Shown here: positions 24,234-35,510 of the stretch, piece after piece
How positions within the stretch are numbered: the stretch's first letter is position 1
Layout: each line of letters begins with the position of its first letter
Source of the DNA: Moniliella sp. 'wahieum'
Taxonomy: Eukaryota; Basidiomycota; Moniliellomycetes; Moniliellales; Moniliellaceae
NCBI GenBank assembly: GCA_003971905.1
Contig: RSEE01000113.1
Coordinates: forward strand, 124,001-188,000
DNA: 64,000 nt
Direction: 5' to 3'
Notes under the pieces: generated by a model
Told to the model about the DNA's origin: nothing
Seen by the model: only the letters and a program-made list of their open reading frames with translations
Databases searched by the model: none
Position numbers and translations under genes: made by a program

Positions 24234-24835
24234 AAGATGTGACATGCGGAAAGCTCCATGTGACATCTACACCAGCTCAGTATTCAATTACCAATTCCCG
24301 GAGCCGTTCATGGTACGTTCATGGGGCCAGCAGGGGCCAGGAGCATGCTCCACCCTCAAGCGCACAGGCCTCCGGATCACTCGATCGCTGGCTTCGCTAG
24401 CTTCCCTCCACGGGGCGCTGGTAGGCACTGGTACCCGCAGGGTCGAGTAGGGTCGCCAGGGCTCAGCACAGCTGCGTCGCCGGCACCCGGGCAGCCCCCC
24501 GGCAGTCGACCGGGCACTGCGAGTCCCACACTGCTTTGACGCCCGAGCTCATCCTGTGCGGCGCAGGGTGCTGTCTGCCGGGCCTCCGCCCCAGCAGGGC
24601 GCAGCGCACCGCCCGACACTGCCCCCATGCGTCGTGCATCGGCGCATTGCAGCTGCCCGCCGCACACACACACCCGCTTCCGCCTTGTTTGGGAGAAGGT
24701 GCGGCACGGGGCGCTTCATAACAATTGCGTTATAAGGCTCCCATTTCAACGCCAGCGTATCGCATCTTCCTTTTTCTTGTCCCCCCCCTCCTCCTCTTCC
24801 TGCCTTCTTGGCCTCGCACATCTATTCCCCTCGCC

Positions 24836-26027
24836 ATGTTTTCGACGCTTCTCCCACTCCAGACGTCGCTTGATGCTCCCAACAACGATTGCTCTGCCGC
24901 CAGCAACTGCCTCGGCCTTAATCTTGGCCCTCCCTCGACTCCAGCCCCTGTCACTTCCTTGGTGCCTGCAGTCCCCTCCTTCCCTTTCAGCCTGCCATCC
25001 CATCAGCCTCGCCCTACTCCGTTCGCTTAGCTTTCCCCTTGGAGGAGGACCAAGAGTACGATCCTTTGCCCGTCACGCCGCTTGGCGCAACGCGGCGCGC
25101 GCGCCAATCCGGCGTCACTGCCCTACCACAATGCGACAGCCTATGCTCTGTCAGCAAAGATACCACCCCCTCTTCGCAATCGCACTTCGCCGCCAAAGAC
25201 CAGCTCCAACTGTTCCCACCATGACCCCTGCAGACTTCAGCACTACTTCCATCCACTCTCTTCGCCCCACCTCCGCTGCATCCGTTCTCGCTGGTCCGCG
25301 TCGCTCATCCGTCTGTGGGCCACCGGTCACGGAGGAGCTTGAGAATTCAAGTCGCAAGGCCTATCCTGCATACTGGCGTTCCTTTGGACCGCCCAGCTTC
25401 CCTCTACCTTTCCCTTGCGGACGGCCTCGGTTCACATCCGATCCAACAACGATGGGCAACAGTCCATTGGAATAAAAAGCCTCTCCCTCTCCGCTCTGAC
25501 TCAACTCACTCTCCTCTCGCAACCCCTTTTCATCCTTGCTTCCATCACTTACTCGGCCCCATTGCTGCATTCAAGCCTCGCTCTCTGCATAATGCTGCAA
25601 CATCGTCACTGTCCCCCACGCTCATCCACACCACTTTTTCCGTACTACACTTGCGCATCGCTCGTTGGCTACGCCCCCCCCCCCCCCCAACCGGACCCCA
25701 TCTGTCCCCGGCGATCATCACTCATCCTCACGCCCTTCTCGCGTGTTTTCTCCACACTGCTCGGCTTTCGCATCATAACCACCCCAACCGCATTCGTTGC
25801 AATCTCTTGCTTTTGGTACCTTCGTTTCCTGCCCCAACATTAGTATTCTTCTGCTCCTTTTGGTTCTGCCACAGCCTACCCACCTGTATTGATGACGCTC
25901 AGTTACTCTTGGTCGCTGATTTCGCGTTGGAACCCTTTGTATCATTGCCTACAAAAGACCATCAATCATCATTCATTCCAGATCAGATTCGCAATCTGTA
26001 TATACCGTCCGAGTCTCCCACCATATA
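24836..26027 (+). CDS. Unassigned Ser/Pro-rich reading region
   Basis: I do not recognise this. A pyrimidine-rich leader precedes an ATG at 24836 (MFSTLLPLQTSLDAPNN). The plausible protein jumps frame several times, through EEDQEYDPLPVTPLG, a TPADFSTTSIHSLRPTSAAS segment and PPVTEELENSSRKAYPAYW, then into a more hydrophobic part. Composition is Ser/Pro/Thr-rich, suggesting a disordered protein with possible membrane segments in the last third. The consistent C/T richness of the plus strand and its position just upstream of KAP123 support a real transcript, but no domain confirms it. Boundaries and frame are tentative. Confidence 0.3.
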
Positions 26028-26361
26028 GCTACCCTCTCATAAGGTGGTGAAGGGACTGTCCAATCCAGCGCCTACCCCCCTCGTTACAGACCGTTACCCA
26101 GGCCTCGACTGCCCGAGCGTAGTGTGAAAAGAATGGTGGGAGTGGCGCTTGGTGGGGCCCACGACTGGTACGGAGTGATATACATCATCACATGTGATAT
26201 GGACTATGCGTGTGACAGGGGCTAGGGCCAAGTGACATGTGACATGCAGTGATTTGAGTGGGCGGCGGGAGAAAATGGACGAAAGCTAGTGGGTTTTTTT
26301 GTTGCGCCGCTTCTGTTCCTCCACCATCTGGGCCAAGAGCGTTAACGGCACGGTGCTCGCC
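26028..26361. other. KAP123 upstream region
   Basis: Intergenic sequence just before the importin start. It contains CATCACATGTGATATGG and GTGACATGTGACATG palindromic motifs around 26185-26245. No TATA box is evident. Confidence 0.4.
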
Positions 26362-29300
26362 ATGGCTGCCGACCCGGAGTTTGTTGCGAGCATCAACCAG
26401 CTGCTCAAAGACTCTCTCCTCCCCGACACCAACGCCGCCAAGGCCGTGCGTACGGATACTTGATACTCTCGTCTTTTCCCTCTCTCCGTGCTGACCCCCC
26501 CTCCCCTGTTCCGCGCTTCCCTCACGTAGGCCATCAAGGATCTTCAAGCGCAGCACAAGATCCCGGTCTTCATCCCCGCTGCCCTACAGATACTTTCCAC
26601 TTCGACCGACGACGGTGTTCGCCAACGTGCCGTGGATGAGCTCCGCAAGTGCATTGGCAAGAGACTTAAAGTATGGAATGCGCAGACGGTCGATGTGCGC
26701 ACAGCGGCCAAGTCCCAGTTACTGGACATGATCACAAACGAGCCCAACACCTCGGTCCGTACCGCTGCAGCCCGTTTGGTGAGCGAGGTCGCGCGTCGTG
26801 AACTGCCGCAGGATGCCTGGCCCGAGCTGCTTCCCTTTCTTTTCACTACGGCCGAACAGGGCACCGTTGCCCAGCGTCATGCTTCTGTCGTTGTCTTCTT
26901 TACCCTTCTCCAGACATTCAACAACGAAGACTTTGTTCAGAAATACCTGTCGCAGATCGTGCAACTGTTCACCCGGACGATCAGCGATCCTGAGTCGCTA
27001 ACGGTTCGCGTGACCACCGCCCGCGGTTTGGGTAAGGTCGGCGAACTTCTGGACTATGGCGCGACGACCGACTTGGCTGCCGTGCAGTCGGCCATCCCTC
27101 AGATGATTAAAGTGCTGAAGCAGGCCATCGACGAGAATAACTCGGAATATACCCAGTTCCTCTTCGACGTGTTTGACAGCTTTTGCCTTTCGGAACTACC
27201 GATTCTCAACTCGTCCCTGGGCAATCTGTTGGAGTGTTACCTTGTGGCAGCGGAGCGTAAGAACGTGGATGACAACATCTGCGTAGCTGCGCTCAACTCG
27301 GCCGTGTGGACCGTCACCCACAAGCGCCAAAAGGTTCAGCAGCTCCAGCTGGCCGGGATGATAATCCCCCGCACTCTGTTCATTCTGCTTATTCCCGACA
27401 TTAAGGTGACGGTCGGGCGGGGCATGGCGGCGTTGCAACTGCTCGATGCGATGGCCTCGGAACTTGCCCCCTCGAATGTATGGCCGCGGTTGCTAAAGGG
27501 GGTGCAGCTGCTTGCCCGGAGCTTGATTCCGGCCAACCGTGGTGCGGGGCTTCTAGCGCTCGGCGTTTCGGCCGAAGGGTTAGCGCAAACGCTGCGGGGG
27601 GATATGGACTTAGTATGGCCGTTGATTTGGGCTGGGATAAAGGATCCTGAACTTCAAACTCGCCAACGTGCATTGACTGCCATTGGGTACATGTACGACC
27701 CACTTTCCGAAGAGATTGTCGAGCAGCACGAGGTACTTGTGCCTGCGCTGATGGAGATGATTGCTCAGCCCGAAACCCAGCGCGCCGCCCTGGGTTCTTT
27801 GGACCGCCTTATGGATTACTTGGGCGAGGACATTAAGCCCTACCTCGACTCTATTATGAAGACCCTTACTGGTTACCTCGATACGACGCCGCCGGACACC
27901 AAATTGTCCGTTATTAACGCCATTGGCTCAGCTGCCCACTCGGCGGAGAAGGACTTCATTCCGTACCTCGATGGCATCATGACCAAGCTCACCCCTTTCC
28001 TTCAGTTCAAGGACACGTCTGACAAGGAGAAAATGGACTTGCGCTCTGCTGCCCAGACTGCCATTGGTAACATTGGCGGCGCGGTGGGTTCCCGCGCCTT
28101 CCGTCCGTATTTTTCCGACACAGTTGACACTGCGTATGATGCGTTTGAGCTGGGTCAATCTCGTTTGAAAGAATGTTCCCTCATCTTCTTCAGCACGATG
28201 GCTACGGTGTTTGGAGAGAAGTTTGGCACTTGCCTTTCCCTAATCATGCCCAAAATCCTGCAGAGTTTGCGGGAGCTGGAGCACGCTCCCATCCCAACGT
28301 CGGGCGACGACTCGTCAAACGATATTCTTTCGGCGGGCGCGCAAGATGAAGACATCGATGATGAGTACGTTGACATGGAGGAGCTAAGCCAGTTCGTTGA
28401 TTCGATCACACCGGCTGTCGCGAGCGAGAAGGAGGCCGCCGCCGAGGCTGTGGGGGTGATTTTCCAGTACACCACGTCGGCCTTTTGCCCTATCTGCAGG
28501 AGACGGTGCAGGAGCTGGTCGCGCTCTTGCAGCACCATAGCCCAAGCCTCCGCAAGGTCGCCGTTACTGCCCTCTTCTCCGCTATCATAACCCTCAACAC
28601 GATTCAGAACCCAGACCCGTGGAAGCCAGGCCTGGATGTCCCGGTGCCCATTTCCTCGGACGTGGAACGACTGATTGACTTTGTGATGGGCCATGTGTTT
28701 AGCATGTGGCAGGACGAGGACGACCGGTACGTACTTTGGGTCCCGCTGTCATTAATCGTTTCCTTGCAGGAAGACAATCCTTTCTCCGATCACGCCTAGT
28801 GGTGGAATAGGACCACCTCAGTGTGGAGAACCTACATGGAGCGACAGAAGAATCTGTCGCCTTGCTTTGCTTTTTTGAGCCTTGCCGTACTGACCTTACC
28901 TTTGCGCCTCTTTCCAGGACTGTGGCAACGCAGCTGTGCAATTCTCTCAGAGACACGCTCAGCGAGGTGGGTCCGGCTGTGATTGCGAAGCGTACGAGTG
29001 ACGCGGCGGACATTGCGATGAGCATCCTTGAAAAAAGTCCATTGCTCAGTCGCCCGATGGGGAAGAGGAGGACCCCGACGAGGCCACCTCCGAACTGGAT
29101 GTCATGCTCGTCTCTTCGGCCCAGGGCCTTGTATGCGGCATGGCGGAATCCCTCGGTGCCGACTTCCAACAGCCGCTCCAGCGGTTCTTGCCCCAGATCA
29201 CCAAGTTTTACGGCCCAGACAAAGCAGCGCTCGAGCGGTCGGCGGCATTGTCGGCGATTGGCGCGTTGGCTGGAAGCATGAAGGAGCACGTGACGCCCTT

Positions 29301-29865
29301 TACGCATGACATGTTCACTACCGTCTATGATGGTATGAAGGAAACAAATGGGAATGTGCAGCTGCACGCCGCCTATGCGATGGGGCTGTTGGTCGAGAAC
29401 TCACAAGAGGACTTGACGGCGCACTACCCTGCTCTGCTGGCTGAGCTCCAACCAGCGCTGAGCCTGTCGAAAGACACGTCGCTGACGATCAAGCTGGAGC
29501 GAAAAATGAAGACCTGTGCGATGGGGTGTCTGGCGCGAATGGTGTACAAGAACCCCACTGCCCTCCCTTTGGCCCAGACGTTCCCGCTGATCATTGATGA
29601 CTTATCCTTGTTGCATAAGGATCTGAATCAGGCACCGGTAGGGCAACTCTTCATTTCCCTCCTCCAGGACAAAAACTCGATTGCCCAAAAGCACAGGAAA
29701 ACAATTCTGTGTTTCTTTGCGGATGTGCTCGACGCACCCGCGGAGAGCGAATGGGACATGCTAAACGCCGAAGACCGCGACCAACTGGTCGCCTTCATCC
29801 ACGAGCTTAATACCCAAATCCCGGACGAGATCGAGGCAGCGAGTTTGACGAGCTACCTTGGTTAA
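26362..29865 (+). CDS. KAP123: Importin subunit beta-4 (karyopherin Kap123)
   Basis: Nuclear import receptor for ribosomal proteins and histones, built of HEAT repeats. Exon 1 is 26362-26445 (MAADPEFVASINQLLKDSLL). The second exon begins at 26530 (AIKDLQAQHKIPVF) and runs open for about 650 codons of HEAT repeats with an acidic loop (DEDIDDEYVDMEEL). A frame change at 28481-28485, repaired by adding one T, continues LPYLQETVQELVALLQHH. A third intron is inferred at 28727-28917, followed by TVATQLCNSLRDTLSEVG. One added A in the run at 29031-29036 joins it to the last part (SAQGLVCGMAESLG to the stop). Total is about 1,060 residues, usual for Kap123/IPO4. A GTACGT donor and an inner acceptor at about 28770 could give an alternative, prematurely ending exon. 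Confidence 0.93.
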
Positions 29866-30351
29866 AGGGTTCGCCCTCCCTTACCATTCTGCAATAATTT
29901 TCCAATAAGGGCACCTTATCAGCTGTCATATTCTATCTTGGATGAAAGTGAGTATGGTGGGTGGGTGGATCGAAAGAAGGGCTATGGCACCTCCCCCCCA
30001 CCCATTTGCTTCCATGTCTTTCTCGGCATCCCTCTTTCTCCTTGGACTTGTCTCTCAGTTACCTCACCTCTGCCAGGCTCATCTTCTCCCCTGATATCCC
30101 ATATTGAGCGTACGTTTCATGTATCTTTCTCCTCGCGTTGCACTGGCACGCCTCACTCCCTCTTCATCGACATCCGGTCTACTGAGTGCGACGGGCCGCC
30201 AGCCCTAGCGGTGAAGCAGGACTACAAACAAGGCAAGACAGCAAGGCGAACGGGGTTTCACTTCCCTGGCCAAAGATTCGACTTGACACCCCACCCTTTT
30301 CAGCCTTATTTTTTCTATTAACGTCATGCAGTCACCGCCTCAGCGCCTTGG
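29866..30351. other. Convergent spacer after KAP123
   Basis: 3' flanks of two convergent genes. A pyrimidine-rich stretch at 30030-30180 gives a random open frame. No gene supported. Confidence 0.4.
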
Positions 30352-31467
30352 CTACTTCGCACCCGGCTGTGAAAGATACAATCGAATCTCCCCGATGCCC
30401 CCTCCCGTTCGAAAATGGAGAGTAAAAGGGAATATGGGTGTGCTGCCACCGTGAAGTGAGGTGGGGTAAGGCGCGCGGGCGGTTTGGGGAGTGAGAGGGT
30501 CAGGTGGGTGCAGGGGGTGCAGGTGGGTGCAGGTGGGTGCAGATCGGTGCAAGGGGGCAGCCTTACATTTGGGCAACTTGGTGGGATTAATGCGGACGGC
30601 CAAGCCGGCAAACAGAGTGAGGAGGAGCAGGGTGGCCAGTGCACGCTGGAAAAAAGTGGTATTGTTGGCCATCCAGGTGGTTTCCCAAATGGCAAGAGGA
30701 AGGTAAGGATGAACAACAAGACCATCCGTACCCCGATGCGCTGGACCCGACAAGCGAACACCGAATCACGCCAAGCAGAGAAAAGGGAAACCAAAAGGAT
30801 CAGTATTGCGCCGCGTAACAACGGGTATAGTAGCATCCACTCTGACCGAACCGGATCCGAGGAGGGGCTAGAGTGGAGTGGGACTGAGTTGTACGTACCG
30901 ATGATACTTCCATAAAGCCCGGCCCTTGGCCGGTCCCCAACCAACACGCCGTTGCCCCATGTCGCAGCGGCACAGCGGCAGCCTGGAGCCAAGCAAGCGG
31001 CACCAAGGCTGCACCAAGTGCGTGCCAGGAGATGTAGTGCTGCGTGCCCGGCTGGTCGTGGAGATGATACATGATGCTTGCGCCAGCGGTTAAAGAGGGG
31101 CACGACGACGACGGCGAGAAGGAGTTGGTGGAAGGAGGAAGCGCGGGCTTTCTGGTTGGGCGGGTGGCCGAGGTGGGCTGCAGGGTAAGGATGGCCTGGA
31201 CGAGAAGTAGCAGGCCAAACGACTGGAGCAGCGGATGGAAGCCAAAGAGAGGGAGGGGGGGGCAGATGGTTCCAGACAAGGTAGGCAATCAAGGCGAGGA
31301 AGGCGAGGGCGGCCGCCTGGGTTCCCGTGCACTACTGCTGCAGGGCACCCGCAGTGTAGGTCTGGGCCATGGTTGCTGCTGTCGGATGGGGAGGTAGAGG
31401 TAGAAGGCAGCGGGAGGGATGAGTCGAGGAGGGGAGTGCGATCGCCAGGAGTGGGGTCAGAAGCCAT
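30352..31467 (-). CDS. Cytochrome b561 domain membrane protein
   Basis: Predicted transmembrane ascorbate- or ferric-reductase-like electron carrier with two hemes. The start at 31467 gives a polar N-terminus (MASDPTPGDRTPLLD). Helices with conserved histidines follow: FHPLLQSFGLLLLVQAIL, HQLLLAVVVVPLF, then the signature YHLHDQPGTQHYISWHAL with two histidines. Further hydrophobic helices are LVPLAWLQAA and, after an intron with a GTACGT donor near 30900, ILILLVSLFSAW and VLLFILTFLLPF. The last helix is ALATLLLLTLFAGLAV, followed by a Pro/Thr-rich tail. Pieces lie in three frames, so several one-base errors are likely. The family assignment rests on histidine placement and helix order; substrate and membrane are unknown. 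Confidence 0.65.
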
Positions 31468-32773
31468 GGTGGGAGAAAGGAAGGCGGTTTCCGTTTAAGA
31501 GGCGGAAAGAAGCCTTGAGATAGAAGGCCGTGCAAAACAAGAGACCCAAACAAATAAAGATGAGGGTTTTGAACAAGACTAGGTCCAAAAAAACCGGAGG
31601 CCGACGTACCAATTTAAATTGACGGGCTGGGAGGAAAAAGCTTTACGCAGACGGCGGGAGGTTACGGAGGAGCGACGATGCCGGGACTGGCGAAAGAGGC
31701 ACGAAGAGGCCAATGGGCGACGGTGGAGGTGGGACGACAGGCTCCCTCCGCAGGGCTCTGCGGCTGGATGACCCACATCCATCAAAGGCAGCGTCGGCAT
31801 TTGTAATCTTTGAATTGCATCACCGGCCACAGCGGAAGCATGAATCCATTAATCACGCCCAGTCCGATCGATGATTGATGGGGCCGAGTGGCTACGGAGC
31901 GCTCGTAGGCATAACGCCATTCAGCGACAGCCGAGCAAAGGATGGTGTTGGAACAGGCTCTGCAGCAGGCAACCTCTATCCGCGCAGGCGCACAGCGTCC
32001 TGTGGCCCAATCTAAACACGTGGCACAGCTGATATAGTGAAAGACTGGAGATAGGGGCACCAGCCACCAACCAACCATCAGTATACTGGAGATAAGCTAA
32101 CAGCGGAGATAACAGAACAAAACATACCATCTAGATGCATATGGCACGTGTAGTACCGTATTGTAAACAGCGTAAAAGCCGACTTGTTCCGCGTTCCTGG
32201 AGAGCTACGCTCTGAAAGGCGCGAACGTGTGGTGGACTCTCGTATACATGTAGTTAGAACCACATTGCCCAGCCATAATCACATGGGCGACGGAGTCACT
32301 GGACATAATGTTCTTCTCTTTTTCGAAGAACCTTTTGAGAGCCACACAACGATGTTTTTCTGCACATCGCCGGGCTCCTCGCCATCGCCTTTTGAAAGCC
32401 GAGGAGATACGCAGTGCACCCCATACATTTATAGTACTGATTAATGCTGCTGCGTTACTGTATAATCGCGACAATGGACACAGTTTCGTGCCTGCGCACT
32501 ACGCTAACCTTCGCTGACGTCGTTGACGATTGACGTAGGACGACGACAAACGGTGGCCAAGGCAAAGGCGCGAAGATGCGAATACTGCGAAGGGGGAGGA
32601 AGTGACCCCTTGTTATGGGGCGCTCCGGTCATTTCTCCGGACACCGAGCCCCGCATGTCGTAGAACCCTCATCGACGCACACGCCATTCCCACGACACTT
32701 GTGAGTAAGAGACAGCACGGACCAAATGCCGCGGATGTTTTCCGCAGAGAGCCAGGAGAGGATCGGACTTAAC

Positions 32774-32791
32774 GGTACGAAGCTTCGTACC
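32774..32791. repeat. 18-nt perfect palindrome
   Basis: GGTACGAAGCTTCGTACC is a perfect inverted repeat about 140 bases before a TATA box. Such dyads often bind dimeric transcription factors, but no factor can be named. Confidence 0.6.
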
Positions 32792-32806
32792 CGCGGCATA
32801 CGGTCT

Positions 32807-33086
32807 TGTTAGAACTCCTCATCGACTGCGGCCCACCGGATCGCAGTCTGGGCAGAACAGGCCGCCCTTTGCCTTTTACTACTGTAGATTCCCCTCCCTT
32901 CTGTTGATGCCTGTTCTGATGTTACGATATAAAAGCAGCCTGTGGTCTGAGGCTTGCTGGCGGTGATCCTCACCGCCCAACCTTTCACCTTCCCCCCTGT
33001 CAACATCGTCTATACTCCCGACTTCATTCTTCGCTCTTCACCCTTATACGCTTACGAATTTACGACATACGTCGAGTACTCTGCAA
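32807..33086 (+). mobile_element. Possible solo LTR or LTR remnant
   Basis: Begins TGTTAGAACTCC, has a TATA box at 32928-32935, then a pyrimidine-rich stretch ending near TCTGCA. It is followed shortly by TTACTATCAGTAGCACTT, which resembles the common initiator-Met primer-binding site TTGGTATCAGAGC. There is no second LTR and no gag-pol frame. It could equally be the promoter of an unrecognised non-coding transcript. Confidence 0.25.
32928..32935 (+). promoter_or_regulatory. Orphan TATA box
   Basis: TATAAAAG followed by GCAG-type context, much like the TATA box of the transporter at 633. No coding ATG frame follows within 400 bases. Confidence 0.4.
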
Positions 33087-33375
33087 GTCGCGGTTACTAT
33101 CAGTAGCACTTGCTCTTCTTTAGGACTCTGTCTGTTCCCGCCAACTATAGCGTGCCAAGCGTGGTAACGCCGCGAGGAACGGAGTAATTCCGGAGATCCT
33201 GGACCCCTTCAATTGGTCTTACGACTTGCGAACACGGCTCCTACCTCGGAGGGTCTGAGCTGCGGCCTTTGCACGCAGGCAGCCACCCAAACTAGAGGGT
33301 CTCTCCCTTGCCTCTACACCCGCTCGGTTCAACCAGGATCTGAAGCAGGACCTAACGTACGTAACTCTAATGCCA

Positions 33376-33432
33376 TGTCCAAGGGCTTTCACCCCTAAAT
33401 TCCGGGTTCGAGCTCCGTCTCGGGGCTCGCCC
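33376..33432 (+). tRNA. tRNA-Glu-like 3' half (degenerate)
   Basis: AAGGG-CTTTCAC-CCCTA can form an anticodon arm (4 pairs) with TTC in the anticodon position, flanked by T and A as usual. TCCGGGTTCGAGCTCCG resembles a T arm and B box. No matching 5' acceptor strand or D arm is seen upstream, so it is not a complete gene. Remnant, tRNA-derived repeat or chance. Confidence 0.2.
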
Positions 33433-33936
33433 CATGACACCCCTCCTATTATACGATGATCGCAATGGGCTTGCGGGGCACACGAGAAGTAGGGTGTGCC
33501 CGGTGCTTTTTGTCTTCATGGACCGCCAATCGTCAACCCGCCTCTCTTCAAGAAACCGAGAAATCGAGTCGTACCACCACCCACCCACCCAAGCAGAGGG
33601 GAATGTGGTTGGGAAGGATATGCATTTAGACCTTAGACCGTATATACTAGGACTGTACTTACTACATCTCCCCCACAAAGGCAACTGAAATGCCGCGCAA
33701 GCAGTGCGTGCTCTCAAAACTATAAAAAACCCTTCTATTCCTTGCTATTCCCTGTTCCCTATCCAACCCCAAGAAATTAAAAGAGAAAAGAATCCGTCTT
33801 CCAAGCTGGTCGAGCTGCACAGTTTAGAGTGTTGCATTTGCATATAATAACGTCAATCAAATCACCTACAACCAGCGCAGTTCCGAGTGACCGCACCACG
33901 AGGCACGAAGGGAGGGGCACCACGAAGCAGCACAAG

Positions 33937-35510
33937 CTACACCGTGCCGTTTAGGCAATGTAGGTGGAAGCCGAAACGTTGCCCGCCGCGACCAGTCCAG
34001 TTAATGTGAATGTCCTGGTTGAGCGGGAGGTTCGCATTCTCTTCGCCAGGCAAGACGCGGAAGGTGTGAGCACCAAAGTAATCGCGCTGGGCCTGGATCA
34101 AGTTGGCTGGCAAACGCTCAGTGCGGTAGCCATCAAAGTACGCCAACGCCGTCGAGTGGGCCGGGGTAGGGATGCCCGACAAGGCACTGGTGGCCACCAC
34201 GTTGCGCCAGCCCGGTTCGGCCTTGGCAATCGCCTCGACAAAGAACTCGTCAAACAGCAAGTTCTCCAGCGTCGGGTTCTTGCGGTAGGCCTTGGTGATG
34301 TCCTTGAGGAAGACGGAGCGGATGATGCAGCCGCCGCGCCACATGAGCGCAATGGACGGGTTGTTGAACGTCCAATTGTACTCCTTGGCCGCCTCACGGA
34401 ACATCATAAAGCCCTGGGCGTACGAAATAATCTTCGACACGTACAACGCCTGTTCCAAGTCCTTGAGCACTTGCTGCTTATCTCCCGTAAAGGGACGCGT
34501 GGCCGTCGGCTTGAGAATCTTGCTCGCCCGCACACGCTCGTCCTTCAACGACGACAAGCAACGCGCAAACACCGCTTCCCCAATGAGGGTAACGGGCAAC
34601 CCCATGTCCAGCGCATTGACCGCCGTCCACTTGCCCGTGCCTTTCTGACCGGCCTTGTCCATAATCTTCTCCAGCAAAGGCTTGCCGTCCGTGTCCTTAA
34701 ACTTGGTCACATCGCGCGAGATTTCAATCAGGAACGATTCGAGCGGGCCCTTGTTCCACGCATCAAACGTCGCGCTAATCTCATCGTCCGACATGCCCAG
34801 CGTGCGCTTCATAATGTCGTACGATTCCGAGATGAGCTGCATGTCGCCATACTCAATCCCATTGTGGACCATCTTGACATAGTGACCCGAGCCCGAGGGG
34901 CCAATCCAGTCGCAGCACGGCTCCCCGTCCGATTTGGCCGCAATCGACTGGAAGATTTCCTTAATCTCGGGCCAGGCGGCGGCCGAACCACCGGGCATGA
35001 GCGACGGGCCGTGCCGTGCTCCTTCCTCTCCACCCGAAACACCCGTGCCGACATAGAGGAAGCCCTTGTCCTCAATCTCCTTGGCACGGCGGATCGAGTC
35101 GGGGAAGTACGTGTTGCCACCATCAATGATGATGTCGCCCTTCTCGAGGTGGGGCTCGAGCAACTGGATAAACGAGTCGACAGCTGGGCCAGCCTTGACA
35201 AGCAGAATAATCTTGCGCGGCCGCTTGATGAGCTTGACAAACTCCTCAATCGAGTGGGCACCCACAACGTTGGTGCCCTTGGCCTCGTTGGCCATAAAGT
35301 GGTCCACCTTGGAAACGGTCCGGTTAAAGGCAGCCACCTTGAAGCCGTGGTCGTTCATGTTGAGGATCAGGTTCTGACCCATGACGGCCAGGCCAATCAG
35401 GCCAATGTCGCAGCTACCGCCCCAGCACAACAAACACGGTCAGCAGCCGGGGCATCCACGACGGACGGGCGGAGCAGAAGAGCAGGTACATACACAGCCT
35501 CAGTAGACAT
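33937..35510 (-). CDS. GND1: 6-phosphogluconate dehydrogenase (decarboxylating)
   Basis: Cytosolic oxidative pentose-phosphate enzyme: 6-phosphogluconate plus NADP+ gives ribulose 5-phosphate, CO2 and NADPH. A tiny first exon (35494-35510, MSTEAV) is followed by an 80-base intron with GTATGT donor. Then one open frame gives DIGLIGLAVMGQNLILNM (NADP-binding fold), LLVKAGPAVD, DGGNTYFPDS, the substrate loop VGTGVSGGEEGARHGPS and GHYVKMVHNGIEYGDMQ with the catalytic Lys. The C-terminal GTGKWTAVNALDMG, ALMWRGGCIIRS and HINWTGRGG follow. Length is about 490 residues, normal for the family. The last residues drift into another frame. Removing one G gives the family-type ending NVSASTYIA with a stop at 33951, so the listed end may be 14 bases too far. 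Confidence 0.96.

Larger units (their letters stand above)
15575..24835. other. Gene-free repeat-rich island
   Basis: Over 9 kb with no recognisable protein. Open frames are mostly under 130 codons, lack protein-like composition and overlap on both strands. The region is less GC-rich than the flanking genes. It is full of short palindromes (CTGAGG/GCTCAGC blocks near 18600, 19300, 19710, 23200 and 23910), ATGCAT and GATCGAT clusters and alternating ACGCGT strings. It holds the inverted repeat pair, hairpins and tandem repeats listed separately. It may be a heterochromatic or old transposon-derived segment (inference). Confidence 0.55.
31468..33936. other. Gene-poor spacer with orphan promoter-like signals
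   Basis: About 2.5 kb without a supportable protein. It contains an 18-nt palindrome, a TATA box, a TGTTAG start resembling an LTR end, and a tRNA-Glu-like 3' half, all listed separately. Confidence 0.45.

Noticed and set aside
24300-24836. Small cysteine-rich protein in the GC-rich block (24377-24673, minus strand)
   Set aside because: Overlapping frames on both strands look alike in composition; no signal peptide or conserved pattern.
32500-33440. Complete LTR retrotransposon
   Set aside because: No second LTR and no gag, protease, reverse transcriptase or integrase frame nearby.
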